Positions 1-6,105 of a stretch of DNA of 8,397 nucleotides are shown in pieces. Position 1 is the stretch's first letter. Each line of letters opens with the position of its first letter. Position numbers and translations under genes: made by a program. The notes beneath the pieces are model-generated. The model was not told the origin of the DNA, did no database searches, and saw only the letters and a program-made list of their open reading frames with translations. Origin of the DNA: Deltaproteobacteria bacterium (GTDB lineage Bacteria; Desulfobacterota; DSM-4660; Desulfatiglandales; HGW-15); assembly GCA_020342025.1 (NCBI GenBank), contig CP070840.1:777520-785916 (forward strand). Direction: 5' to 3'.

Positions 1-35
1 ACCTGCTCAAATGATGACTATTTCTATCTGCTGCT

Positions 36-77
36 CATCACCCACTACTCCAATACTACATCACTCCATTATTCCAA
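36..77. repeat. Two near-identical 18/19-bp direct repeats
   Basis: CATCACCCACTACTCCAA (36-53) and CATCACTCCATTATTCCAA (59-77) match except for three substitutions and one indel, with 5 nt between them. They lie beyond the terminator at the window edge, in sequence with no gene that I can support. Probably a simple intergenic repeat. Confidence 0.5.
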
Positions 78-85
78 GTCTTAGT

Positions 86-113
86 AAAAGGGGAGATCCC
101 ATGAGATCTCCCC
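86..113 (-). terminator. Hairpin terminator after the radical SAM / CHAPA peptide unit
   Basis: GGGGAGATC (90-98) and GATCTCCCC (105-113) form a perfect 9-bp stem with a 6-nt loop. Read on the minus strand the stem is followed by TTTTACT, a short U-tract. It begins 28 nt past the stop of the peptide gene. There is no T-run on the plus side, so it would act for minus-strand transcription only. Confidence 0.65.
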
Positions 114-141
114 GCTTGAGTTAAAAGATCCGATTCGCCAT

Positions 142-282
142 CTATGCCGGAGCATGGCATGCGGGTGCATGACAAGCCGGGGAGTGACATGCGGGTGCAT
201 GACATGCCGGGGCATGGCATGCGGGTGCATGACAACTGGCGGCATAAGAAACTCTCCGCTCTACCTCTTTGATCTTTAGCAA
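142..282 (-). CDS. CHAPA-repeat peptide, probable RiPP precursor (46 aa)
   Basis: A small gene read from TTG at 282-280 to TAG at 144-142. The product has a 16-residue charged N-terminal part (MLKIKEVERRVSYAAS) and then six tandem pentapeptides: CHAPA, CHAPA, CHAPA, CHSPA, CHAPA, CHAPA, with the stop immediately after the last. TTG is chosen because AAGGAGG (297-291) lies 8 nt upstream. An in-frame GTG at 291 overlaps that site and would give 49 aa without its own site. Differences between repeat units are nearly all at third codon positions in this frame, which argues that it is a real protein. There is no hydrophobic segment, so no signal peptide. It sits 32 nt after the radical SAM gene and before a terminator, so the two are probably one transcript. 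Likely a leader plus core in which Cys, His, Pro or Ala residues are modified. I do not recognise a named family. An unmodified metal-binding peptide is the main alternative. Confidence 0.75.
   Translation of the reverse strand: MLKIKEVERRVSYAASCHAPACHAPACHAPACHSPACHAPACHAPA
145..234. repeat. Six 15-bp units arranged as three 30-bp tandem repeats (inside the CHAPA peptide gene)
   Basis: On the minus strand two unit types alternate. Type A, TGTCATGCACCCGCA, occurs three times without change. Type B occurs as TGCCATGCCCCGGCA, TGTCACTCCCCGGCT and TGCCATGCTCCGGCA. The 30-bp A+B block thus seems to have arisen by duplication of a 15-bp unit and then been amplified. Each 15-bp unit encodes one Cys-His-Ala/Ser-Pro-Ala pentapeptide. 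Confidence 0.92.
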
Positions 283-290
283 TCCATTCA

Positions 291-297
291 CCTCCTT
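291..297 (-). promoter_or_regulatory. Ribosome binding site deciding the TTG start of the CHAPA peptide
   Basis: On the minus strand AAGGAGG is followed by TGAATGGA and then TTG, a spacing of 8 nt. An ATG only 3 nt after the site opens a different frame that stops after three codons (ATG GAT TGC TAA), so it is unlikely to be the used start. The site lies between the radical SAM stop (317-315) and the peptide start. Confidence 0.7.
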
Positions 298-314
298 TCC
301 AGGGGACTTTCAGG

Positions 315-2333
315 TCACTCTGACTCTATGAACCTCTTTTTCCCCAAAACCTGGACGGCCTCCACGCAGCCGTCATAAAAATTTTCGGGCTCCACATCCT
401 GCCCGTATTGTTTGTAGAGCTCCTGTGAAATGCCCTGCAATGTCCGATTCCCGTCACAGAGACCTATAAAATCCCTTGCAAAGGCATTGATTTCAGACAC
501 ATCCAGCAGATCATCATCTTGTGTGAAAACAAGCAGGGTTTCTCGAATGGGATATGTTTCTTCAAAATTCCCACTCTTAAGGTCTAATATAACACCAGGG
601 AGATCAAAATCAAATTTTTCAATGATTATTTTTTCACTTTTGATCGGCTTGAATTCGCGGATTCGGCTGAGATCAATGTGAAACATGCTCTTTTCAGGGC
701 CAAATTTCCCCACTTCCAGGGCCGTGTTTTCATATTTCAGAACATTCGGGAAGTGTTTCCTGACCATCTTGCCCTGCTTTATCAGGGTTTCTGAAGCAAA
801 CTCCCTGAAATGGAGAAAACAATCCTGTGGCGATAGGGTAAGCCCTCTTCTCCCCAAATGCCCCTGGAGCCAGTGAAGCCAGCGCAAAAAAAGGTCTGAC
901 ACAGATTCACCCAGCTCCAGGCTCAAAAGCAGGAAACTCTTGGGATAGAAACGAACCATGAGAGGAAAATGGCCTGCAATGAGATTAAGCTCCTCCAGGG
1001 AGCGTCCTGGACAAGGCATATTGTAAAAACTGCTGTATATCCTTGGATCTGAATTGATTATCTCCTCATCGGATCCCAACCGTCTTCCCCCGTCAAACTC
1101 AAGCCCCAGGGCAAAGTAGGTATCCACTTCACGCACAAGACGATCGCCGTATTTCGTGTGCAGACCCGTTCCCGGCAAAACTGTGGGTAACTGGATCAAG
1201 GGATTGTTATTTCCCACGATGCCGGCTCTCAAGGCCAGCCACAACGTCTCATCGATATCTCCCTTCTCCTCCTCAGGGAACCCGATCACATAGCTCAGCG
1301 TGGGAATGATCCCGTTATCCGCCGTTTCCACCACACGCTGATAAAGGATCCCGTGGTCAATGTTCTTCTGAATAAAAGATAAGGTCCGCTTCGAGCCCGA
1401 ATCGATACCATAACACATGGACTCACACCCAGCCTCTCGCATGAGCCCCAGCAGTCCCATATCCACGGTATCAAGCCTGGATATGCAATACCAAGGCAGA
1501 TGATTCAATCCCGCTTCGATAACCTGGTGGCAGAAGGATTCCACAAAGCGCCTTCTGGCCGTAAACTGATCGTAGGCAAGCAGAAAGCACTCTGCCCCGA
1601 AATTTTCGTAGAGATTTCCCATCTCTCTGACCAGCCGTGAAACGGAAAAACTACGCGTCGTGCGTCTCCACATAAGGCATTCTGAACAATAGATGCACTT
1701 ATGGGGGCACCCCCTCCCCACCTCCAGGATAGCGATGCTGCGCGGAAGCTCACAAGCATCTCTGTATTCGGAAAGCGGGGGCAAAAAGTTGTAGTCAGGC
1801 AGAGGCAAAGCATCGAGATCTGGTATCAGTTCCCGTTCTTCATTGCGAATAATATCTTGACCCCTGCGATAGGTGATACCGGCAATCCCCTCTTCATCTT
1901 TTCCGGATTCATAGCCGCTTACCAGTGTCGGGAAAGTGATTTCTCCTTCTCCACGTATAATGCAGTCCACAAACGGATATCTTTCCAGGGTAAGCCGGTC
2001 CACAAAAGAGGCATTGTGTCCCCCTATAACGATCTTGACATCAGGTCGTTTGTTCTTTATCTTTCTACAAATCTGAATGACGGCGGGATAGGTCGTGCAT
2101 TGCGCGGAAAAGCCCACCAAGTCTGGGGCTTCATCTAATATCCTTTCGGCACAATCGTCATAGATATTTTTCCCCATTTTAAGGGTTCTTTGGCGAATCG
2201 CCAGGACAAAATCCATGAGGACCACCTGGTGACGTGAGCCTTTCAGCGCTGTCGCCAGGTTTATTAATCCCAGAGGCGCCAAATTATACATGGACTCCAG
2301 ATAAAAAGGAGGGAATACAAGAACGATCTTCAT
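315..2333 (-). CDS. B12-binding-domain radical SAM enzyme with C-terminal PqqD-like domain; candidate RiPP maturase
   Basis: 672 aa. An N-terminal cobalamin-binding-like Rossmann domain spans about residues 1-140 (start MKIVLVFPPF, then VIGGHNAS near 102-109). A DxHxxG cobalamin-ligand motif is not seen, as is common in this class. The radical SAM core is about 195-400, with the CxxxCxxC cluster motif at C209, C213 and C216 (GRGCPHKCIYC), which should bind a [4Fe-4S] cluster and SAM. A long middle region follows. The last 70 residues (about 600-669, containing LCDGNRTLQGISQEL) look like a PqqD-type winged helix, the RiPP recognition element fold that binds leader peptides. The next gene, 32 nt downstream on the same strand, encodes a Cys-His-rich repeat peptide, its likely substrate. 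Members of this enzyme class often transfer methyl groups or form C-C or C-S bonds; the reaction here is unknown. The ATG at 2333 fits the family N-terminus, but I see no clear ribosome binding site. Family call is firm; the PqqD and maturase role is inference. Confidence 0.9.
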   Translation of the reverse strand: MKIVLVFPPFYLESMYNLAPLGLINLATALKGSRHQVVLMDFVLAIRQRTLKMGKNIYDDCAERILDEAPDLVGFSAQCTTYPAVIQICRKIKNKRPDVKIVIGGHNASFVDRLTLERYPFVDCIIRGEGEITFPTLVSGYESGKDEEGIAGITYRRGQDIIRNEERELIPDLDALPLPDYNFLPPLSEYRDACELPRSIAILEVGRGCPHKCIYCSECLMWRRTTRSFSVSRLVREMGNLYENFGAECFLLAYDQFTARRRFVESFCHQVIEAGLNHLPWYCISRLDTVDMGLLGLMREAGCESMCYGIDSGSKRTLSFIQKNIDHGILYQRVVETADNGIIPTLSYVIGFPEEEKGDIDETLWLALRAGIVGNNNPLIQLPTVLPGTGLHTKYGDRLVREVDTYFALGLEFDGGRRLGSDEEIINSDPRIYSSFYNMPCPGRSLEELNLIAGHFPLMVRFYPKSFLLLSLELGESVSDLFLRWLHWLQGHLGRRGLTLSPQDCFLHFREFASETLIKQGKMVRKHFPNVLKYENTALEVGKFGPEKSMFHIDLSRIREFKPIKSEKIIIEKFDFDLPGVILDLKSGNFEETYPIRETLLVFTQDDDLLDVSEINAFARDFIGLCDGNRTLQGISQELYKQYGQDVEPENFYDGCVEAVQVLGKKRFIESE

Positions 2334-2516
2334 GAGTTTTTGTTTAATATTTTATCCCTTAAATCCTGTTTTTGGGCGGGGATACCAATTGTGGGCCGCG
2401 TTTCCGGAACATGAACTCAGAAGTCCGAGTTTATTTCAATATATGGGTACATGATGGTAAAGTCAATCCGAGAGAGTTGCATCCAACTGAACAGCTTATA
2501 GAAGGAGGAATGAAAG

Positions 2517-2678
2517 ATGGACAAATATGTGTGCACGATTTGTGGTTATGTGTATGACCCTGCCAACGGAGACCCTGACAGTGGGATAGAGCCTGGGACC
2601 TCTTTTGCGGACCTTCCTGATGACTGGACCTGCCCCATCTGCGGAGCGACCAGAGACCAGTTCGAAAAGGAGGACTAA
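2517..2678 (+). CDS. Rubredoxin
   Basis: 53 aa, the usual length for a small rubredoxin. Two Cys pairs in the family context, CTICG (C6, C9) and CPICG (C39, C42), coordinate one iron. The conserved aromatic and acidic surroundings [10 protein letters not shown] and DLPDDWTCP are also present. The start ATG at 2517 lies 8 nt after AAGGAGG (2502-2508). An ATG at 2510 is in a different frame and too close to that site. It is a cytoplasmic one-electron carrier. The flavodiiron protein 229 nt downstream is the known electron acceptor of rubredoxin in Desulfovibrio-type oxygen reduction, so this protein most likely feeds it. It is divergent from the radical SAM gene, with a 183-nt shared upstream region in which I see no convincing promoter. 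Confidence 0.96.
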   Translation: MDKYVCTICGYVYDPANGDPDSGIEPGTSFADLPDDWTCPICGATRDQFEKED

Positions 2679-2762
2679 TCCACAGGGGTTCTCCTCCATC
2701 AATATTTGGGTAACGTTCAGACGAGTTGGTATGGTCTGTCTTTGATACCGAATTCCTTTTTT

Positions 2763-2817
2763 GAGACCATGCCTCTTCTCTCCCTATGGGTCGGAGGGAG
2801 AAAAGGCTGACGGTCTC
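2763..2817. repeat. Long imperfect hairpin between rubredoxin and flavodiiron genes
   Basis: Outer arms GAGACC (2763-2768) and GGTCTC (2812-2817) enclose an inner stem in which CTTCTCTCCCT pairs with AGGGAGAAAAG with a single mismatch, around a 9-nt loop (ATGGGTCGG). No T-run follows on either strand, so it does not look like a classical intrinsic terminator. It may be an RNA processing, attenuation or stability element between the two redox genes. Function unknown. Confidence 0.5.
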
Positions 2818-2907
2818 GCTCTGAGCAAAGAAGAAGTGGTAGAGAAGTCATAGTCATGCCAACACTTAAGAATCATACTAAATAATTAGTCTGAAAGGAG
2901 CACGGGT

Positions 2908-4095
2908 ATGAAACCGATTCAGTTAGCGGGCGGCATCTTCTGGGTTGGGTGTATTGATTGGAATATCAGGGATTTCCATGGATACTCAACGAAGCAGGGA
3001 ACAACGTATAATGCCTATCTCGTTATGGATGAGAAGATAACCCTGATCGATACGGTAAAAAAGGAGTTCGCGGATGATCTCCTATCCAATATTGCCCAGA
3101 TCGTGGACCCGAACAAGATTGACTACGTAATCAGCAATCACACGGAAATGGACCACTCTGGAGGGCTTGCCAGGGTGATGCATAGGATCGGGAAAGATAA
3201 ACCCCTCTATTGCTCCAAAACGGGCCACAAGAATCTACCTCAGCATTATCAACAGAAATGGAACTACCAGCCGGTGGAAGATGGTGGAGAATTGAGCCTA
3301 GGTAAGAGGACCCTCACTTTCATGGAGACCAGAATGCTTCACTGGCCCGATAGCATGTTCACCTATGCCAAGGAGGACAAGATCCTTTTCTCCAGCGACG
3401 CATTCGGACAGCATTACGCCGGTCTGGAAAGATTTGACGACGAGATTGGGGAAGACATTATGCCCCACGCCAGAAAATACTTCGCAAATATTCTTCTGCT
3501 CTACTCCCCCTTGATACTCAAATTGGTGGAAAAGGTGCAAGAGGTTGGATTAGCTATAGATTTGATATGTCCTGATCACGGCATCATATGGCGTCAAGAC
3601 CCATTGAAGATTATAAGCGCTTATGTGGCTTGGAGTGAGCAGAAGCCCAAGAGAAAGGCTCTCATCGTCTACGATACCATGTGGCACAGCACCGAAAAGA
3701 TGGCGGAAGCCATTGTAGACGCGCTTCACCAGGAACGCGTGGAAGCCATGCCCATGCACCTGAGGAGTTGGCACCGAAGCGACATTATCACCGAAGTGCT
3801 GGATGCCGGAGCCATTATCGTCGGCTCTCCCACTCTCAATAACGGCCTGTTCCCCACGGTGAGCGATTTCCTGACCTATATGAAGGGGCTGAAGCCGAAA
3901 AATAAAATCGGCGCCGCATTTGGCTCCCATGGCTGGAGCGGTGAGGCCCCAAAACTCATCAACAACGAGTTGGAGGCGATGAAATTCCAGCTCATCGATG
4001 CCCCCCTAAGGTTGCAGTACGTTCCGGACGCAAGGGGCATTGAGGCCTGTCACGAACTGGGCCGAAAAATTGCCAAGGCCTTGCCAACGGAATAA
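2908..4095 (+). CDS. Flavodiiron protein (rubredoxin:oxygen oxidoreductase / FprA type)
   Basis: 395 aa, the standard length of a two-domain flavodiiron protein. The N-terminal metallo-beta-lactamase-like domain (1-245) has all diiron ligands: H78, E80, D82 (HTEMDHSGG), H145 (LHWPDS), D164 and H224 (PDHG). The C-terminal flavodoxin domain (250-395) shows the FMN-binding loops YDTMWHSTEKMA, SPTLNNGLFP and GSHGWSGE. It has no extra C-terminal rubredoxin or flavin-reductase module, so it is the simple class that takes electrons from a separate rubredoxin, fitting the gene upstream. The family reduces O2 to water, and some members reduce NO to N2O, in the cytoplasm as protection of anaerobes; O2 versus NO preference cannot be read from the sequence. 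AAAGGAG lies 7-8 nt before the ATG. A small palindrome ACTAA-N4-TTAGT (2877-2890) just upstream could be an operator, but this is weak. Confidence 0.96.
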   Translation: MKPIQLAGGIFWVGCIDWNIRDFHGYSTKQGTTYNAYLVMDEKITLIDTVKKEFADDLLSNIAQIVDPNKIDYVISNHTEMDHSGGLARVMHRIGKDKPLYCSKTGHKNLPQHYQQKWNYQPVEDGGELSLGKRTLTFMETRMLHWPDSMFTYAKEDKILFSSDAFGQHYAGLERFDDEIGEDIMPHARKYFANILLLYSPLILKLVEKVQEVGLAIDLICPDHGIIWRQDPLKIISAYVAWSEQKPKRKALIVYDTMWHSTEKMAEAIVDALHQERVEAMPMHLRSWHRSDIITEVLDAGAIIVGSPTLNNGLFPTVSDFLTYMKGLKPKNKIGAAFGSHGWSGEAPKLINNELEAMKFQLIDAPLRLQYVPDARGIEACHELGRKIAKALPTE

Positions 4096-4119
4096 AGATA
4101 AACCAATCAGATGGATCCT

Positions 4120-4219
4120 GAAACCATCTCAGATTCTTTCCAACGCCAAGTTATCATGTTTGTGTCTAACCCTTTGACGCCCCACAAAATGGGCATGGTA
4201 AGAATCTGCTGATGGTTTC
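4120..4219. repeat. Imperfect inverted repeat before the ferredoxin gene
   Basis: Left arm GAAACCATC-T-CAGATTCTT (4120-4138) is complementary to right arm AAGAATCTG-CT-GATGGTTTC (4200-4219), 18 paired bases apart from one small bulge. Scattered further matches (CCA) extend inward. The loop of about 60 nt contains a smaller GCCC/GGGC stem near 4180-4194. It fills most of the 156-nt gap and ends 32 nt before the ferredoxin start. It may be a structured 5' leader, or a remnant of a small mobile repeat. Confidence 0.6.
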
Positions 4220-4251
4220 CTTTTCTAGAGGCATGAGAGTATAGTGATCCC

Positions 4252-4452
4252 ATGAAAAAGGTTCCAGCCATTGATTTGGGTGAATGTACAGATTGTGAGT
4301 CATGCCTGGAACTCTGTCCCCGCGTCTTCAAAAGGAATGAGGAGACGGGTCAAATAGAAGTCATAGACCTCTCGGACTATCCTGAAGAGGAGGTCCAGGA
4401 GGCTATCAGTATATGTCCAGCTGAGTGCATCACCTGGGAAAAAGTTCTCTGA
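4252..4452 (+). CDS. Small [4Fe-4S] ferredoxin
   Basis: 66 aa. The cluster motif CTDCESCLELCP gives C12, C15, C18 and C22, and a distal Cys-Pro is at C55-P56 (ISICPAEC, with C59). This is the pattern of bacterial mono-cluster ferredoxins, in which C12, C15, C18 and C55 hold one [4Fe-4S] cluster and C22 is a remnant of, or spare ligand from, the dicluster ancestor. The protein is acidic, like typical ferredoxins. It is a low-potential cytoplasmic electron carrier; its partners are not evident. The ATG start fits the family, but only weak purine-rich sequence precedes it. The HEAT-repeat gene begins 13 nt after its stop, so they are probably co-transcribed. Confidence 0.93.
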   Translation: MKKVPAIDLGECTDCESCLELCPRVFKRNEETGQIEVIDLSDYPEEEVQEAISICPAECITWEKVL

Positions 4453-4465
4453 TTGGGGAAAAGTC

Positions 4466-5173
4466 GTGAGTGGGAAGTCTCTGTCCGGCAGGGCAACGAA
4501 GCGAAGAATATACCATCTTTTGAATTCCCCTGATCTTGCTAGCGCCTTGGATGTGATTAGCCGGCTGCCTAGACGCCAGGTAATTAATCCACTTTTTTCC
4601 CTTCTCTACAACAGGGAGCAAGATGTGCGATGGGCAGCGGTCAAGGTCATGGGGGCGGTCGTCGCAAAACTGGCAGATGAAGATATGGAATCAGCCCGGA
4701 TCATCATGCGTCGACTCATGTGGAACCTAAACGATGAATCGGGGGGTATAGGCTGGGGATCACCCGAAGCCATGGGTGAAATTCTGGCGAACCATGAGGG
4801 CCTGGCCAAGGAATATGCCCCCATCATGATCTCCTATGCCATGGTAAACGGGAACTACCTGGAGCACGAAATCCTGCAACGAGGGCTTCTTTGGGGTATT
4901 GGGAGGCTTGGACAGGTGAGACCGCATCTGTTAAAGAAAGCAGCCCAACACCTTCTGCCCTACCTGGACTCCCCTGATGCGACGGTCAGGGGCCTGGCCT
5001 CCCGAGCTGTGGGCGTGCTGAAATTGGATGAAGCCAGGGCAAAACTTAAAAGTCTCAGAGGTGACAAAAACGAGATTCAGATTTATAAGGATCACAAGGT
5101 TGTCAACTGCCGTGTCATGGACTTGGCTGAGGAAGCTTTGAAGGGTTTAGAGTATCGGGGAAAATCCAAATAG
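4466..5173 (+). CDS. HEAT-repeat protein of the DVU_0298 type
   Basis: 235 aa, mostly alpha-helical. Helical pairs resembling HEAT repeats occur near 36-70 (LFSLLYNREQDVRWAAVKVMGAV reading across) and 160-196 (HLLPYLDSPDATVRGLASRAVG), with a conserved central block around residues 80-104 (MRRLMWNLNDESGGIGWGSP). That central signature is what I recognise from the DVU_0298 family of Desulfobacterota; its function is unknown, and HEAT folds usually mediate protein binding. The start is GTG at 4466, the best fit to the family N-terminus, preceded only by GGGGAAAA. No signal peptide or membrane segment. It lies 13 nt after ferredoxin and 25 nt before the DUF2400 gene, which suggests an operon. Family call is from memory of the motif. 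Confidence 0.85.
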   Translation: MSGKSLSGRATKRRIYHLLNSPDLASALDVISRLPRRQVINPLFSLLYNREQDVRWAAVKVMGAVVAKLADEDMESARIIMRRLMWNLNDESGGIGWGSPEAMGEILANHEGLAKEYAPIMISYAMVNGNYLEHEILQRGLLWGIGRLGQVRPHLLKKAAQHLLPYLDSPDATVRGLASRAVGVLKLDEARAKLKSLRGDKNEIQIYKDHKVVNCRVMDLAEEALKGLEYRGKSK

Positions 5174-5198
5174 CAAGTTGGGAACCACGTGAGGATCA

Positions 5199-6005
5199 AT
5201 GCGATCACCCCGTATAAACAGAAAAAGGCTCGATGAACTCTACACTCGCTATCATCATCGAGCACTGGTTCATCCGGATCCCCTTGAGTTCTTGTATGAC
5301 TATCATGATCCAAGGGACAAGGAGGTGGTAGGCCTGATTGCCTCATCGCTTGCCTACGGCAGGGTGGCCCAGATACTTAAAAGTGTGTCCGGCGTGCTTG
5401 AGAGAATGAATCCATCACCATGCGCTTTTCTCCTTGATTCCCCCTCAAATTCCATTCGTCGCACTTTTGCCCGCTTCAAGCATCGATTCACGACCGGCGA
5501 GGACCTTACCTATATGTTGTTGGACGCAAAGGGTATAATCGAAAGGTACGGATCCCTTTATGCCTGTTTCATGGCCTGCTTTAATGACCACGAGGATACC
5601 GTCCTTCCGGCCCTTTCAGCCTTTGTGAAGCAATTCAATGCCTCCTCCTCAACCAATGGCAAGTTCAGTCTATTGCCTTCCCCTAATAAGGGAAGCGCAT
5701 GCAAGAGGCTGAACCTTTTTCTGCGTTGGATGGTGAGAAGGGATAGGGTGGACCCTGGAGGATGGCAGTCGATTCCCGTATCCAAATTGATCGTCCCCCT
5801 TGATACGCATATGCATCGGATATGTCTCCGCCTTCATTTGACAAAGCGGAGGCAGGCGGACCTTCGCACGGCTGTTGATATCACCCATGCCTTCAGAAGG
5901 ATCGTTCCAGAGGATCCTGTTCGCTACGACTTTGTCATCACCCGCCTGGGAATTCGCAACGATACGGACCTGGCGAGCTTTTTGGAGGCTTGGCCTACGA
6001 AATAA
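5199..6005 (+). CDS. TIGR02757 / DUF2400 family protein
   Basis: 268 aa, the family's normal length. Hallmarks are the N-terminal PDPLEFLYDYHDPRDKEVVG (27-45), the central KGSACKRLNLFLRWMVR (164-180) followed by RDRVDPGGW, and the C-terminal PLDTHMHRI (200-208) and DPVRYDFVITRLGI (239-252). The family is found in Bacteroidetes and Desulfobacterota and has no experimentally settled role that I know of. The fixed Asp, His, Lys and Arg positions suggest an enzyme; a link to helix-hairpin-helix DNA glycosylases is possible, but I cannot confirm it. The start ATG has GAGGAT 5 nt upstream. It is the last gene of the apparent ferredoxin-HEAT-DUF2400 operon. Confidence 0.88.
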   Translation: MRSPRINRKRLDELYTRYHHRALVHPDPLEFLYDYHDPRDKEVVGLIASSLAYGRVAQILKSVSGVLERMNPSPCAFLLDSPSNSIRRTFARFKHRFTTGEDLTYMLLDAKGIIERYGSLYACFMACFNDHEDTVLPALSAFVKQFNASSSTNGKFSLLPSPNKGSACKRLNLFLRWMVRRDRVDPGGWQSIPVSKLIVPLDTHMHRICLRLHLTKRRQADLRTAVDITHAFRRIVPEDPVRYDFVITRLGIRNDTDLASFLEAWPTK

Positions 6006-6053
6006 GTATACATTCCATTTGGTTCGCCCGTTGGCTCCTTGGTCCGGGACAAA

Positions 6054-6086
6054 GGGTTAAATGGGCTAACGGGTTAACGGGTTAAC
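6054..6086. repeat. Short tandem repeat GGGTTAAC
   Basis: GGGTTAAAT, GGGCTAAC, GGGTTAAC and GGGTTAAC follow each other directly, four 8-9-bp units ending 19 nt before the next start codon. The first CTAACGGG part can pair with CCCGTTGG at 6027-6034. No T-run follows, so a terminator role for the preceding gene is doubtful. Confidence 0.7.
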
Positions 6087-6105
6087 GAATAGCGAGGTAA
6101 ATGCC

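Noticed and set aside
100..234. Alternative minus-strand frame with 10-residue MHPHAMPRHV-like repeats
   Set aside because: It is open only because the DNA repeats in multiples of 3 bp. It has no ribosome binding site before its first ATG, runs through half of the terminator stem, and the unit differences are replacements in this frame.
145..234. The 15/30-bp repeats as a CRISPR array or iteron-type origin
   Set aside because: The units are directly adjacent with no unique spacers, and the third-position pattern shows that they are coding.
142..282. CHAPA peptide as a c-type cytochrome (C-x4-C-H motifs)
   Set aside because: There is no signal peptide or hydrophobic segment for export, which c-type heme attachment requires, and overlapping motifs every five residues leave no room for hemes.
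1701..2138. 145-codon open frame on the plus strand inside the radical SAM gene
   Set aside because: It is antisense to a clearly coding gene with intact motifs and resembles no known protein.
2372..2557. 61-codon plus-strand frame overlapping the start of rubredoxin
   Set aside because: Its frame is offset from rubredoxin, which has all four Cys ligands and a better-spaced ribosome binding site.
3550..3930. 126-codon open frame on the minus strand inside the flavodiiron gene
   Set aside because: It is antisense to the conserved metal and FMN-binding regions and has no family features.
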